From Metaclostridioides mangenotii (GTDB lineage: Bacteria; Bacillota; Clostridia; Peptostreptococcales; Peptostreptococcaceae), in the NCBI RefSeq assembly GCF_017873185.1, contig NZ_JAGGJX010000004.1, positions 124,001-188,000 on the forward strand: a stretch of 64,000 bases of DNA, written 5' to 3'. The translations under genes were made by a program, and so were the position numbers. The stretch's first letter is position 1; each line of letters begins with the position of its first letter. Of the stretch, positions 8,750-18,688 are shown one piece after another. The notes beneath the pieces were generated by a model. That model ran no database searches and was not told the DNA's origin. It worked only from the letters and a program-made list of their open reading frames with translations.

Positions 8750-9328
8750 TTATTTTGTAGCAAACTCTCTACTACCTGGCTTTATTACGTCTATCTTTCC
8801 TTCTTTACAAAGCGGACATTCATTGACATCATAAACTTGAATATCAAGCTTTATAGCACTGTATATTGGTATTCCGATATCTCCGCTAGTTCTGTTGGCT
8901 ATACAAGCAACTCCTATAACTTCTCCACCAAGCTCCTCTAAAACTTTCTTAGTTTCTAAAGTAGATTTTCCTGTTGTAACAACATCTTCAGCTATTATGA
9001 TCTTAGCTCCTTTTTTTATTTCAAATCCTCTTCTAAGTTCCATTACATTGTCTTTTCTTTCAGTAAATATTGCTTCTTTACCTAATTGTCTACCTAACTC
9101 ATAAGAAACTACTACTCCACCCATAGCAGGCCCTACTACTATGTCTATATCTAAATCTTTTATTTGGTCGACTACAGGCGCTAAAACTTTAGCTGCTCTA
9201 TCTGGAAATCTTAATACTTTAGCACATTGTATATATCTATTACTGTGCTTTCCTGATGAAAGAAGAAAATGCCCTTCTAATAATGCACCGCTATCTTTTA
9301 ATATTTCTACTATATCTAAATTTTTCAT
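8750..9328 (-). CDS. pyrE: Orotate phosphoribosyltransferase
   Basis: Converts orotate and PRPP to OMP in de novo pyrimidine synthesis. The PRPP-binding motif [14 protein letters not shown] is at residues about 109-122, with the preceding [10 protein letters not shown] loop. Two cysteines near the C terminus (NECPLCKEG) are seen in some clostridial members. Last gene of pyrB-pyrK-pyrD-pyrE, 52 bases after pyrD. Start has GGAGAT at proper spacing. No pyrF is present in the window. Confidence 0.95.
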   Translation of the reverse strand: MKNLDIVEILKDSGALLEGHFLLSSGKHSNRYIQCAKVLRFPDRAAKVLAPVVDQIKDLDIDIVVGPAMGGVVVSYELGRQLGKEAIFTERKDNVMELRRGFEIKKGAKIIIAEDVVTTGKSTLETKKVLEELGGEVIGVACIANRTSGDIGIPIYSAIKLDIQVYDVNECPLCKEGKIDVIKPGSREFATK

Positions 9329-9380
9329 AATTATCTCCTATTCGTATACCTAATATTTATAAAATTTCAGTTATTTTTTA

Positions 9381-10283
9381 CTAAAGTATTCCTCTTATTT
9401 CGTCTAAGTTCTTAATTCCTTCACTATCCATGAATTTATTTATTCCTTCTATTATATCTAATCCTATCTTAGGATCTATAAAGTTTGCAGTTCCTACTTG
9501 TATACAGGTAGCCCCTGCCATAATAAATTCTATAGCATCTGTTGCTTTAGTTATTCCACCCATTCCCATTACTGGTATGTCTACAGTTTTACATACTTCG
9601 TGAACCATTCTAAGCGCTATCGGCTTAATTGCTGGCCCAGATAGACCTGCATATACATTTTCAAATACAGGTTTTCTTGTCTTAATATCTATTGCCATAG
9701 CTTTAAATGTATTTACTAGGGATATTCCGTCAGCTCCCTCTTCTTCACACACTTTTGCCATTCCTACTATATCTTTTGCATTTGGTGATAATTTTATGAT
9801 TAATGGTAATTTAGTGATATTTCTTACTTCTCTAACCACTTCTCTAGCTACTTCATTTTTTATACCAAAGGCCATCCCACCTGCTTTTACATTTGGGCAT
9901 GAAATATTTAATTCAATAATATCTATAGATTGATCATTTAATAACTTAACGCCTTCTAAGTATTCGCCAAGTGTTCCTCCACCTAAGTTCGCTATTCTAA
10001 CTAAATCTAATTTACTGAAATTAGGAAGTTCTTTTTCTATAAATCCTTTAACACCAGGATTTTCTAGACCAACACTGTTCATCATTCCTGAAGGCGTTTC
10101 CCAAACTCTCATACCGCTGTTTCCATCTTTTTTATTAAGTGTCAGTCCTTTACTACTTATTCCACCTAATTTATCTATATTGTAGATTTCCCCATACTCT
10201 CTTCCAAATCCAAATGTTCCAGACGCCATTATTACTGGGTTTTTGAAGTTGATATCCCCAAACTTTACATTTAAATTAGCCAT
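9381..10283 (-). CDS. pyrD: Dihydroorotate dehydrogenase B, catalytic subunit
   Basis: FMN enzyme oxidising dihydroorotate to orotate. This is the class 1B (NAD-linked) form, which works as a heterotetramer with PyrK, encoded just upstream. The active-site cysteine lies in [13 protein letters not shown], and the FMN phosphate-binding GMGGI segment is present. I place the start at 10283 ([10 protein letters not shown]), not at the further-upstream ATG at 10319, because this ATG overlaps the end of pyrK by 8 bases (ATGGCTAA). That is a translational-coupling arrangement. Confidence 0.95.
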   Translation of the reverse strand: MANLNVKFGDINFKNPVIMASGTFGFGREYGEIYNIDKLGGISSKGLTLNKKDGNSGMRVWETPSGMMNSVGLENPGVKGFIEKELPNFSKLDLVRIANLGGGTLGEYLEGVKLLNDQSIDIIELNISCPNVKAGGMAFGIKNEVAREVVREVRNITKLPLIIKLSPNAKDIVGMAKVCEEEGADGISLVNTFKAMAIDIKTRKPVFENVYAGLSGPAIKPIALRMVHEVCKTVDIPVMGMGGITKATDAIEFIMAGATCIQVGTANFIDPKIGLDIIEGINKFMDSEGIKNLDEIRGIL

Positions 10284-10968
10284 TGAATACCACGTCCTCT
10301 CCCCAAAATACTGGGCCATCTTTACATGTCTTTTTATTTCCTTCTTTGGTTTTACATGTACAAACTAGACAAGCCCCTACCCCACACGCCATATGATTTT
10401 CTAAAGATACCATAATCTTAGTATCTGCACCTTTAACCATACCTACTAATTTCTCCATCATTGGTGTTGGCCCACATGTTAGTATATAGTCGTACTCGTT
10501 TACATCTATTATGTCAGTTACAAATGTACTTCCCGTTGTTGTATAAACATTTTTACAAACTGCCTTGTATTCATCTTCAAGTATTACTTCATTTCTAAAT
10601 CCAAGGTAAGCATCGCAGTTATCTATATTTTTAGCTACTAAGTGAAGTGGTGCTATTCCTATTCCTCCACCTACTAAAGCAACTTTTCCTTCTACTTTTG
10701 TATATCCATTTCCATAAGGACCTTCTAGTTTAATATCATCATCCTTCTTTAAATCACTTATTATTTTAGTTCCTTCTCCAACAACCTTGTATATAAAAGT
10801 TATTCCTTCAGAATCGATATCAAATATGCTTATTGGTCTCGATAAAAGCGGGTACATATCCCATGCTCTAAGCATATAGAACTGACCCATCTCTCCTTTG
10901 AAGTCTCCTTCAACTTTAATTTTATACATATCATCGCCGATATATTTATTTTCTATAATTTTATACAT
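10276..10968 (-). CDS. pyrK: Dihydroorotate dehydrogenase B, electron-transfer subunit
   Basis: FAD and [2Fe-2S] protein passing electrons from PyrD to NAD. The FAD-binding RPISI segment, the NAD-binding [10 protein letters not shown] and the C-terminal cluster cysteines ([11 protein letters not shown] ... TCKDGP) are all visible. The start at 10968 (MYKIIENK) follows AGGAG at 8 bases; upstream ATGs in the frame fall inside pyrB. It overlaps pyrD. Confidence 0.95.
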   Translation of the reverse strand: MYKIIENKYIGDDMYKIKVEGDFKGEMGQFYMLRAWDMYPLLSRPISIFDIDSEGITFIYKVVGEGTKIISDLKKDDDIKLEGPYGNGYTKVEGKVALVGGGIGIAPLHLVAKNIDNCDAYLGFRNEVILEDEYKAVCKNVYTTTGSTFVTDIIDVNEYDYILTCGPTPMMEKLVGMVKGADTKIMVSLENHMACGVGACLVCTCKTKEGNKKTCKDGPVFWGEDVVFNG

Positions 10969-10978
10969 TGAATTTCTC

Positions 10979-11899
10979 CTATTCATTGATCTCATCATCT
11001 AAAAGCATCATTATTAAAGCCATTCTCGCATACATTCCAAATTTTGTTTGCTTGAAATACACTGCCCTCTTATCTGAGTCTACATCTGCATCTAGCTCTC
11101 CATTTCTTGGAAGTGGGTGCATAATAAGCATGTCATCTTTAGCTGCTTTAAGTTTTTCTTTATTAAGATGGTAACAACCTTTAAGTCTTTCATACTCGTC
11201 CATATCGCTAAATCTCTCAGATTGAACTCTTGTCATATAAAGTATATCTAAATCGCCCATCACATTCTCTAAATTGTCTGTTTCAATGTAGGATGAATCA
11301 TCTAATGCATCTTTAACATACTCAGGCATCTTTAACTCATCTGGTGATATGAATATAAATTTTATATTTTTGTACTTAGATAGCGTCTTTACAAGAGAAT
11401 GTACTGTTCTTCCGTATTTTAAATCTCCACAAAGTCCTACTGTGTGGTTATCTAAGCTTCCTTTTAATGATTTTATTGTAAGCAAATCTGCTAGGGTTTG
11501 TGTAGGATGTTGATTTCCTCCGTCTCCTGCGTTTATAACAGGTGCTTCAGAGTAGTCTGAGGCAATTGAAGCCCCTCCCTCTTTAGGATGTCTGATCGCA
11601 ATTAGATCAACATAGTTTGAAACTGTTCTAACAGTGTCTTCAAGCGACTCACCTTTTGTAGTAGATGATGAATTAGAATCTGAGAATCCCACAACTTTTC
11701 CGCCTAATCTAAACATAGCTGACTCAAAACTAAGTCTTGTTCTTGTAGATGGCTCGAAAAATAGTGTTGCGAGCAATTTCCCTTCACATGCAAGTGAATA
11801 TTTTGATGGGTTATCAATTATTTTTTGAGCTAACTCTAATAATTGATTAATCTCCTCTATAGAAAAATCTTCTGGTTGGATCAAGTTTCTTGATTTCAT
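10979..11899 (-). CDS. pyrB: Aspartate carbamoyltransferase catalytic subunit
   Basis: First committed step of pyrimidine synthesis, joining carbamoyl phosphate and aspartate. The carbamoyl-phosphate loop [15 protein letters not shown] (near residue 50), the HPTQTLADL segment and [10 protein letters not shown] near the C terminus are intact. No pyrI regulatory subunit follows; pyrK is next. The AAGGAGG ribosome binding site sits immediately after a PyrR-type hairpin (11912-11933). Confidence 0.95.
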   Translation of the reverse strand: MKSRNLIQPEDFSIEEINQLLELAQKIIDNPSKYSLACEGKLLATLFFEPSTRTRLSFESAMFRLGGKVVGFSDSNSSSTTKGESLEDTVRTVSNYVDLIAIRHPKEGGASIASDYSEAPVINAGDGGNQHPTQTLADLLTIKSLKGSLDNHTVGLCGDLKYGRTVHSLVKTLSKYKNIKFIFISPDELKMPEYVKDALDDSSYIETDNLENVMGDLDILYMTRVQSERFSDMDEYERLKGCYHLNKEKLKAAKDDMLIMHPLPRNGELDADVDSDKRAVYFKQTKFGMYARMALIMMLLDDEINE

Positions 11900-11911
11900 A
11901 TTTTCCTCCTT

Positions 11912-11933
11912 TTTTAGCCTCTCTGGACTAAAA
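11912..11933 (-). promoter_or_regulatory. PyrR-binding hairpin in the pyrB leader
   Basis: On the transcript strand TTTTAGTCCAGAGAGGCTAAAA forms a TTTTAG/CTAAAA stem, written here as two halves: TTTTAGTCCAG and AGAGGCTAAAA. The core AGTCCAGAGAGGCT fits the PyrR consensus ARUCCNGNGAGGYU exactly. It lies one or two bases before the pyrB ribosome binding site, so bound PyrR with UMP would probably hide that site. Confidence 0.8.
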
Positions 11934-12025
11934 TTAAAAGTTATTTTTGTACTTTTTTATACTGCTAGTAGCTTATCATTTATTTAAGATAATGTCAATA
12001 TAGGTCGAGGGTTTGATAAATAAAA

Positions 12026-12062
12026 AACACCCCAAAATATCTTCGTTTATCTTTGGGGTGTT
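12026..12062 (-). terminator. Terminator of the NlpC/P60 gene
   Basis: AACACCCCAAA pairs with TTTGGGGTGTT. On the minus strand it is followed by TTTTTATTT. It separates the upstream hydrolase gene from the pyr operon. Confidence 0.85.
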
Positions 12063-12169
12063 ATACACTACTATATTATATATTAAATTATTTACTATTT
12101 AAATTATTTACTTATTCAAACTATATATGGTTGATATTTCCATCTATTAAACAGATGAACTTATCACTT

Positions 12170-13330
12170 TTATAAAACTCTCTTAGCTGTCACAAATCTT
12201 TGAGTGTAGTAATCTGACTCAATACTTGTCACTTTAATATTCTTACCTGAAGATGGCGCATGTATCATACTACCTCCACCAACATATATACCAACATGGC
12301 TTACTTGCCCAGAGCCATCTGTAGTAAAGAATACCATATCCCCTGGCTGTAAGTTTGATTTGCTAACAGTTTGTCCAAATTTAGCTTGCTCCTTTGAAGT
12401 TCTTGGAATAGATACTCCTGCAGAGTTATTGAACACATACTTAGTAAATCCAGAACAGTCAAAACTATTAGGTCCTTCTGCTCCCCATACATATGGAAGC
12501 CCTTGTTTTGAGTACGCTAGGTTAAGAACTGATTGCACTGATGATGAACTAGCTGCTGGGACATCTGAAGATGAATTGCTAGATTCTTCCTCTGATGATT
12601 TAGATCCATTATTTGCTGATTCATTATTTTCTGAATTTGTGTTAGTGTCCGCATCACTTGATTCAGTTACATTTTCTTCTGTTCCATTTGATTCAGTACC
12701 TTTTACTTGAGCAGATCCGTTCTCTTCTGTTCCTTTGTTTTGTAACTCAGGTACAGTCTTTTGTGTAGAATCAACTCCAGCATTGTATTCATCAACTATT
12801 GGAGATTTATCAGTTACATATTTTGAGTATACATAACCTTCTTGCTCGTTATGTTTAACTTTTAACCATTCTCCATTGTCCTCTAAAACTGTAATCGCAG
12901 TTCCATAGTCTAACACCTCAAAGACTTCAGAATCAGTTCCTTCTTCCGATCTAAAGTTTAGTTTGCTAGCATCAACATATCCGTCACATTCCTTTAGGTC
13001 TAAATATTTAGCTGACATCCAACCTTCTAGTGATCCATTTTCTACCTTAAGCCATTCTCCCTGCTTACCTAGAACCTTAAAGCTATCACCAGAATAGGCA
13101 ACATTTTGTACTTGTCCGTCTACTTGCTCATTTCTTACGTTTACTGCTACTCCATCTTTAACCACTGCAGTTTTAAATCTTACATCCTGGTATTCTTGTG
13201 TTTCTGTCATATCTATCTTTTCTACGTCTTGATTTTGTTGTGAATAATCTGCAGGATTTGCATAAGAAACTATACTTGCCGATAAAGCTACTGCTGTAGC
13301 AAAGACTGGTGCAAAAATTTTCTTCCTCAT
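12170..13330 (-). CDS. Secreted NlpC/P60 peptidoglycan hydrolase with SH3 domains
   Basis: Exported cell-wall endopeptidase. A signal peptide occupies about residues 1-24 from MRKKIFAPV. Two bacterial SH3 domains follow (about 55-110 and 115-175; each with GEWLKV and a GY/GW segment). A long acidic Ser/Asn/Glu-rich linker runs about 180-265. The C-terminal NlpC/P60 domain has catalytic Cys in NSFDCSGFTKY and His in SHVGIYVGGG, plus the second His in SMIHAP. The start at 13330 follows AGGAGG; the upstream in-frame ATG at 13396 lacks one. It is likely a D,L-endopeptidase acting in separation or wall turnover. Confidence 0.93.
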   Translation of the reverse strand: MRKKIFAPVFATAVALSASIVSYANPADYSQQNQDVEKIDMTETQEYQDVRFKTAVVKDGVAVNVRNEQVDGQVQNVAYSGDSFKVLGKQGEWLKVENGSLEGWMSAKYLDLKECDGYVDASKLNFRSEEGTDSEVFEVLDYGTAITVLEDNGEWLKVKHNEQEGYVYSKYVTDKSPIVDEYNAGVDSTQKTVPELQNKGTEENGSAQVKGTESNGTEENVTESSDADTNTNSENNESANNGSKSSEEESSNSSSDVPAASSSSVQSVLNLAYSKQGLPYVWGAEGPNSFDCSGFTKYVFNNSAGVSIPRTSKEQAKFGQTVSKSNLQPGDMVFFTTDGSGQVSHVGIYVGGGSMIHAPSSGKNIKVTSIESDYYTQRFVTAKRVL

Positions 13331-13505
13331 TATATTCCTCCTAAAATTGACATATGTAAATGTCTTTTTCATGAGTACATTTAAGAGCTTGTCCAAGATA
13401 ATGGATACTAATTTAATTGTAACTATTTTGTAATCAAAAGTTTCAATATTTATAGTATCCTTATATTATGTAATATTGTTATTATTAATCTTGTATAGTA
13501 GTATA

Positions 13506-13534
13506 GAATAATTAATTCGCCCAATTAATTATTC
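13506..13534. repeat. Perfect 12-bp inverted repeat
   Basis: GAATAATTAATT and AATTAATTATTC flank a CGCCC loop. It is about 175 bases upstream of the NlpC/P60 start. There is no T-run, so an operator or RNA stem is more likely than a terminator. Confidence 0.6.
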
Positions 13535-13635
13535 AGATAGCTCAATTTCTAAATATACATCATCTATTTTATTATATCTTATGGGTATATAAAAGTAAAG
13601 CTATGCTTAAATATTTTAGATATAAGAGCCCAACA

Positions 13636-13665
13636 AATACACAATGGAATTGTGTATTTTTTTGT
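13636..13665 (+). terminator. Orphan plus-strand terminator
   Basis: AATACACAAT-GGA-ATTGTGTATT is followed by a T-run (TTTTTG then TTTT). No plus-strand gene precedes it within several kb, so a short RNA from the 13.4-13.6 kb region is possible. Confidence 0.55.
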
Positions 13666-13858
13666 TTTATCAATTAATAAGCCGTTAAATTTTTCCATAA
13701 TATACCAATATATTTTTCATAAAATTAGACTTATAAAATCTACTCATTTAAAGAATAATAATCTAAAAGATAATAAGATTTTAAATATTAGTATAAATAT
13801 ACTTAAGCATTGTAATAAATATGTTTATACGTAAATAACACAATAGTAGACACAAAAA

Positions 13859-13884
13859 AGACGAGTTAAAATAACTCGCCTTTT
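13859..13884 (-). terminator. Terminator of gdh
   Basis: On the minus strand GGCGAGTTA and TAACTCGTC form a stem, followed by TTTTTT. Confidence 0.85.
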
Positions 13885-13921
13885 ATTATATATAAGGATA
13901 TTTAATTTAACGAACTAAATC

Positions 13922-15169
13922 TTAAACCCATCCTCTTAATTTCATAGCATCTGCAACTCTCTTGATTGACATCATGAATGCAGCAGTTCTCATATCAACA
14001 CCAAACTCTTCTTTTAAGTCCCATATAGCGTTGAAAGCTTTAGTCATTGAAGCAACTTGCTTCTCTTGAACTTCTTCAAATGTCCAGTTGTATCTTTGTA
14101 AGTTTTGTACCCACTCGAAGTAAGAAACTGTAACACCACCAGCATTAGCTAGTATATCTGGAACTAAAGTTACTCCGTTATCGAAGAAGAATTTATCAGC
14201 TTCTGGAGTTGTTGGTCCATTAGCACCTTCACAAACTAATTTAGCTTTTACTTTTGGAGCTGTTTCTTCGTTTAATTGTTTTTCAAGAGCACATGGCATT
14301 AATATGTCAACTTCTCTCTCTAAAACTCTTATATCAGAAGCTTCAGCACCTGGGAATCCTTTTATACATTTGTGTTCAGCATTGTAAGCTAATAAAGCTT
14401 TCATGTCTATACCATCAGCATTGTAGATATTACCAGTGTGGTCTTCTACTGCTATTACTTTAGCACCAAACTCTTCTATATATTTACCTGCATAACTACC
14501 AACGTTACCGCATCCTTGAAGACCAACAGTTACGTTATGTAAATCTATTCCTAATTTATCAGCAGCTAATAATGCCATCTTAGCAACACCGAAACCTGTA
14601 GCTTCAGTTCTAGCTAATGATCCGTAGAATTCTACTGGCTTACCAGTGAATACTCCTGGTTGGAATTCTCCTGTAACTTTAGCGAACTCGTCAACCATCC
14701 AAGCCATTATTTTACCGTTAGTATTAACATCTGGAGCTGGTATATCTATTTTTTCTCCTATAACTGGAGCTATCGCTGCAGTATATCCTCTTGCTATTCT
14801 CTCTAATTCTGCATCAGAATATTTAGATGGATCTAAAGTTATACCACCTTTACCTCCACCATAAGGTATTCCTACTACTCCACATTTAAATGTCATCCAT
14901 ATTGATAACGCTTTCACCTCATCTAAATCAACAGCTGGATGGAATCTTACTCCACCTTTATATGGTCCACAAGCGTTATTATGTTGAGATCTGTATCCAG
15001 TAATTGTCTCTACTCTTCCATCATCCATTTTAACTGGGAAATTTACTTCTAATACTCTCATAGGATTTTTTAGTGTTTCGTAGATTTCTGGCTCAAGTCC
15101 TAATTTATCACATGCATTTTTAACTTGAGATTGTGCCATTTCAAAAACGTTTAAATCTTTTACTGACAT
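13922..15169 (-). CDS. gdhA: Glutamate dehydrogenase (NAD-type, clostridial)
   Basis: Interconverts glutamate and 2-oxoglutarate plus ammonia; in amino-acid-fermenting Clostridia this is a very abundant catabolic enzyme. The glutamate-binding KGGVRFHP and catalytic-lysine IPYGGGKGG segments lie in the N-terminal half. The Rossmann motif GLQGCGNVGSYAG starts near residue 210, and the C terminus ends MKLRGWV. The start at 15169 (MSVKDLNVFEMAQSQ) follows AAGGGGGC; the 20-residue upstream extension to 15229 has no ribosome binding site. It is a single-gene unit with its own terminator. Confidence 0.95.
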   Translation of the reverse strand: MSVKDLNVFEMAQSQVKNACDKLGLEPEIYETLKNPMRVLEVNFPVKMDDGRVETITGYRSQHNNACGPYKGGVRFHPAVDLDEVKALSIWMTFKCGVVGIPYGGGKGGITLDPSKYSDAELERIARGYTAAIAPVIGEKIDIPAPDVNTNGKIMAWMVDEFAKVTGEFQPGVFTGKPVEFYGSLARTEATGFGVAKMALLAADKLGIDLHNVTVGLQGCGNVGSYAGKYIEEFGAKVIAVEDHTGNIYNADGIDMKALLAYNAEHKCIKGFPGAEASDIRVLEREVDILMPCALEKQLNEETAPKVKAKLVCEGANGPTTPEADKFFFDNGVTLVPDILANAGGVTVSYFEWVQNLQRYNWTFEEVQEKQVASMTKAFNAIWDLKEEFGVDMRTAAFMMSIKRVADAMKLRGWV

Positions 15170-15229
15170 TTTGAAAGCCCCCTTAAATATATTATTGTTA
15201 TATGTACTCGCCATACTCAGAAAAACCAT

Positions 15230-15657
15230 TTCCCGAGTTCACACTTAGATTATAGCATACTTTTCCCAATATTAGTATATCAAATTTCAAGTTTATTTTT
15301 TAACTTTAATTCATTATTTATTTTTATTATTAAACCTTTTCTGAATATTTTGTTTTTTCTTTAAATAGATTTATTATTTTTACCCATTGCATATAATGAA
15401 TAAAAACCACCTTAAATAGGCTCCAAAACACTTAAATCCAGTGCTTTTTATTCTATTGAATACTACATAATATAAGCATATTCTACAAATAAATAGCTTT
15501 AAGAAGTTTTAAAAATTTTAGTTAAAATTTTCCAAATATTCGTAAATAGTAAACTTCTTTTTACAATTAAATTTAAAATAAATATGATTGTTATATCGAA
15601 AGATATTTGTTATAATACTATTGAATATAAAATATACATATCAAGGAGGATTTCAAG
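15230..15657. other. Divergent promoter region between gdh and ferredoxin
   Basis: AT-rich gap with the ferredoxin promoter at 15588-15616. A weak stem ACACT/AGTG followed by TTTTT near 15429-15450 is the only other structure seen. No coding frame is supported. Confidence 0.4.
15588..15616 (+). promoter_or_regulatory. Sigma-A promoter of the ferredoxin gene
   Basis: TTGTTA (15588-15593) and a perfect TATAAT (15611-15616) are spaced by 17 bases, about 42 bases before the ferredoxin ATG. Confidence 0.8.
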
Positions 15658-15828
15658 ATGGCATATAAAATTACTGACGCTTGTATAAGCTGTGGAGCAT
15701 GTGAGGCTGAATGTCCAGTTAGCTGTATATCAGCAGGAGATGATAAATACGTAATAGACGCAGATACTTGTATAGATTGTGGATCTTGCGCTGGCGTATG
15801 TCCAGTTGACGCTCCTCAAGGAGAATAG
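15658..15828 (+). CDS. fdx: 2[4Fe-4S] ferredoxin
   Basis: Small (56 aa) low-potential electron carrier of the clostridial type. The two cluster motifs CISCGACEAECP and CIDCGSCAGVCP each have the CxxCxxCxxxCP spacing. They sit in the usual internally duplicated fold (MAYKITDACISCG... and VIDADTCIDCG...). An AAGGAGGA ribosome binding site is 7 bases before the ATG, and the gene has its own promoter and terminator. It probably serves pyruvate:ferredoxin oxidoreductase and related fermentative enzymes. It neighbours the redox sensor gene rex. Confidence 0.97.
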   Translation: MAYKITDACISCGACEAECPVSCISAGDDKYVIDADTCIDCGSCAGVCPVDAPQGE

Positions 15829-15835
15829 TTTATTA

Positions 15836-15875
15836 AAAAGACTGATTTAGGAAAATCCCAAATCAGTCTTTTTTT
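15836..15875 (+). terminator. Ferredoxin terminator
   Basis: AAAGACTGATTT pairs with AAATCAGTCTTT, followed by TTTT. It lies between convergent ferredoxin and rex and may serve both. Confidence 0.9.
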
Positions 15876-15903
15876 ATTATAGAAATTAGTCTTTTTAATT
15901 ATA

Positions 15904-16533
15904 TTAGTTTTCTTCCTTCATAAGGTATGAAAGTGTAAACAAACTCTCTGTTAAGTTAACATTCTCTACTATAACACCTTCTGGAACTTCCAAATCTATA
16001 GGTGCAAAATTCCAAACTCCCTTAATTCCCGCTCTAATTACTCTATCTATAACCTCTTGTGCACCGTTTTTAGGTATACACATGACTGCTATATCTATAT
16101 TGTTCTCTTTAATAAAGTCTTCAATAATATCTGGATCTAAAACATCGAATTCTCTAATCTTAAGCCCTATTATTCTTGGATTTGCATCGAAAAGTGCTTT
16201 TATCTCAAAACCTGCATTTCTAAATCCCGAATAATTTGCTATTGCTTGTCCTAAATTACCTGCCCCAATAAGTATCGCATTGTACTTATTATCTAAACCT
16301 AGTATCTTGCCAATCTCAGTGTATAGAGCTTCAACATTGTATCCATAACCCTGTTGGCCAAATCCCCCAAAATTATTTAAGTCTTGTCTTATTTGTGACG
16401 CAGTAAACCCTATGATATCACTCAATTCCTTTGAAGATATTCTCTGTATATCTCTATCCAATAAGTCACCAAGATATCTATGGTACTTAGGTAATCTTCG
16501 TATAACTGCCATTGATATATTTTTGTTAGTCAC
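15904..16533 (-). CDS. rex: Redox-sensing repressor Rex
   Basis: Senses the NADH/NAD ratio and represses fermentation genes when NAD predominates. An N-terminal winged helix (residues about 15-75, SSKELSDIIGFTASQIRQDL) precedes a Rossmann domain with GAGNLGQAIANY near residue 92. The C-terminal swapped helix ends SLFTLSYLMKEEN. The start is GTG at 16533 with AAGGAG seven bases upstream. Length (209 aa) is normal. It is divergent from the ABC-F gene. Confidence 0.95.
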   Translation of the reverse strand: MTNKNISMAVIRRLPKYHRYLGDLLDRDIQRISSKELSDIIGFTASQIRQDLNNFGGFGQQGYGYNVEALYTEIGKILGLDNKYNAILIGAGNLGQAIANYSGFRNAGFEIKALFDANPRIIGLKIREFDVLDPDIIEDFIKENNIDIAVMCIPKNGAQEVIDRVIRAGIKGVWNFAPIDLEVPEGVIVENVNLTESLFTLSYLMKEEN

Positions 16534-16665
16534 ACAATCACTCCTTCTTACAAATTTCTATTTCTTTATTTAAATCGTTTCATTGATCAAAACTAATATA
16601 TATAAGCTTGATTATATTATATCAAAATATTATAATTTTAGATAGTTCAAGGAGGTGGAAATTTT

Positions 16666-18579
16666 ATGATTGTTTTATCATGTAACAATCTTAGCAAAAA
16701 TTTTGGCATAGAGTCAATATTTAAAAATGTAGATTTTACAGTAAATGAAGGGGACAAAGTCGGTGTTGTTGGAGTCAACGGTACTGGAAAAACTACATTA
16801 TTTAAGATAATCGCTGGCATTTATGAGTACGATACTGGCCATATTTATACCTCTAAAGATTGTGAAATTGGTTATTTAGAACAAAATACTAATTTTAACT
16901 CAAACAATACTATATTAGAAGAAGTCTTAGAAGTTTTTAATGATTTGATAAATATGGAAAAAGAACTTAGAAATTTAGAAAATAGAATAGCCGAAGAAAG
17001 TGTAAAATCTAGCTCTACTATTTTAGAAAAATTAATGGATGAATACTCGCACAAGCTTGAGCTATTTTCTGATTTAAATGGATATGGATATAAATCTGAA
17101 GCAAAAGGGGTCCTTAAAGGTTTAGGATTTAACGATATTGACTTTGACAAACAGATCAATGTACTTTCAGGTGGCGAGAAAACTAGGGTTCTTTTAAGTA
17201 AATTGCTACTAAATAAACCTACACTACTGCTACTAGATGAACCTACTAACCATTTAGATGCAGATGCTATAGAGTGGTTAGAATTATTTTTAAGGCAGTA
17301 TAAAGGAACTGTTTTGACAATATCGCACGATAGATATTTCTTAGATCAAACAGTTAACAGGATATTTGAGCTGAATAATAAGAAGCTTAAGCTTTACAAC
17401 GGAAACTACTCCGACTTTATTGTAGCTTCAAAGACAGAGAAAGAAATAGAACAAAAGAAATACGATGATCAACAAAAAGAAATTAAAAAGCAAGAGGAGT
17501 CAATAGATAGACTTAAGGCTTACGGTAGAGAAAAACACTTAAAAAGAGCTAGAAGTAAAGAAAAGGCTCTTGATAAAGTCGATTTGCTCGACAAACCTGA
17601 TGCTGAAAGAGAAAAAGCTCGTATCAGATTTTCTCCATCTGTCCAAAGTGGAAACGATGTACTTGCTTTAAGAGATATATCTATGGGTTATGGAGAAAGA
17701 GTTTTATTTAAAGATCTTAATTTAGATGTATATCGCGGAGAAAAAATCGCTCTTATAGGTGCGAATGGTATTGGAAAATCTACTCTATTTAAGATAATAG
17801 ACAACGAACTAAAACCATTGTCGGGTTCAGTTAAATTCGGAACCAATGTACACGTTGCATACTTCCATCAAGAGCAAAAAACTCTAAATTTAAATAATAC
17901 TATAATAGATGAGATTTGGGAAAACAACACTCACTTAACCCAAACCTCTATAAGAAGTATGTTAGGTGCTTTCCTATTTAAAGATGAAGATGTTTTTAAA
18001 AAAATTTCTACATTGAGTGGTGGCGAAAGATCTCGTGTCGCAATACTAAAGATGATACTATCAAATGCCAACTTACTTCTTTTAGATGAGCCTACCAATC
18101 ACTTGGATATAGACTCAAAAGATGTACTAGAAGAAGCACTTTCAAGTTATACTGGTACAATATTTACAATATCTCACGATAGATACTTTATAAATACAAT
18201 CGCCAGTAAAATACTGGTTTTAGATGAAGAAGGAATAACTGAATACCTAGGAAACTACGACTACTATGTAGATAAGAAGAGACAAATGTCCGAAATGAGT
18301 GTAGTTGAAGAAGAACCTGAAAAAACTAAAACTCAAATAAAAGATGAAAAAAGAAAACAGAGAGAGCAAAGAGAAATTGAGAAGAGATCGAGAATTGAAA
18401 GACAGAATATAGAAAAAGAAATCGAGAACTTAGAAAAACAAATAGAATACTTAGATGAGATGCTCTGTCAAGAAGAGGTCTACTCTAATCCAGATAAAGC
18501 TAAAGATGTAAATCAAGAAAAACACAACAATGAAGAAAAGCTTTCTTCTCTGTACGAAAAATGGGAAAAACTAATATAA
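16666..18579 (+). CDS. ABC-F family ATPase
   Basis: Soluble ribosome-associated protein with two ATP-binding cassettes and no membrane domain. First cassette: GVNGTGKTTLF and LSGGEKTRVLLSK, with LLLLDEPTNHLD. Second: GANGIGKSTLF and LSGGERSRVAIL, with LLLLDEPTNHLD. The linker (about 265-320) is lysine-rich and helical. A charged coiled-coil tail (about 545-637) follows. The architecture fits the Uup/YdiF housekeeping subgroup rather than a clear antibiotic-resistance type. A strong ribosome binding site (AAGGAGGTGG) precedes the ATG. Confidence 0.92.
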   Translation: MIVLSCNNLSKNFGIESIFKNVDFTVNEGDKVGVVGVNGTGKTTLFKIIAGIYEYDTGHIYTSKDCEIGYLEQNTNFNSNNTILEEVLEVFNDLINMEKELRNLENRIAEESVKSSSTILEKLMDEYSHKLELFSDLNGYGYKSEAKGVLKGLGFNDIDFDKQINVLSGGEKTRVLLSKLLLNKPTLLLLDEPTNHLDADAIEWLELFLRQYKGTVLTISHDRYFLDQTVNRIFELNNKKLKLYNGNYSDFIVASKTEKEIEQKKYDDQQKEIKKQEESIDRLKAYGREKHLKRARSKEKALDKVDLLDKPDAEREKARIRFSPSVQSGNDVLALRDISMGYGERVLFKDLNLDVYRGEKIALIGANGIGKSTLFKIIDNELKPLSGSVKFGTNVHVAYFHQEQKTLNLNNTIIDEIWENNTHLTQTSIRSMLGAFLFKDEDVFKKISTLSGGERSRVAILKMILSNANLLLLDEPTNHLDIDSKDVLEEALSSYTGTIFTISHDRYFINTIASKILVLDEEGITEYLGNYDYYVDKKRQMSEMSVVEEEPEKTKTQIKDEKRKQREQREIEKRSRIERQNIEKEIENLEKQIEYLDEMLCQEEVYSNPDKAKDVNQEKHNNEEKLSSLYEKWEKLI

Positions 18580-18688
18580 TATTGATTTTCGTTTAACAAG
18601 CCAAATTCATATATGTGAATTTTTATCAATATATCTAAATATTAGATTATTCTACAGCACTTTAAACCAATATGAAAGTGGTGATTTA

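Larger units (their letters stand above)
13331..13858. other. Long promoter region with a perfect palindrome
   Basis: About 500 AT-rich bases between the hydrolase and gdh. It holds the palindrome at 13506-13534 and a plus-strand terminator-like hairpin at 13636-13658. There is no coding frame that I trust; the 60-codon plus-strand frame near 13652 is low-complexity Lys/Asn/Ile and follows the hairpin. Confidence 0.4.

Noticed and set aside
12360-12710. 116-codon plus-strand frame
   Set aside because: It is antisense to the low-complexity linker and catalytic domain of the NlpC/P60 gene and has no ribosome binding site.
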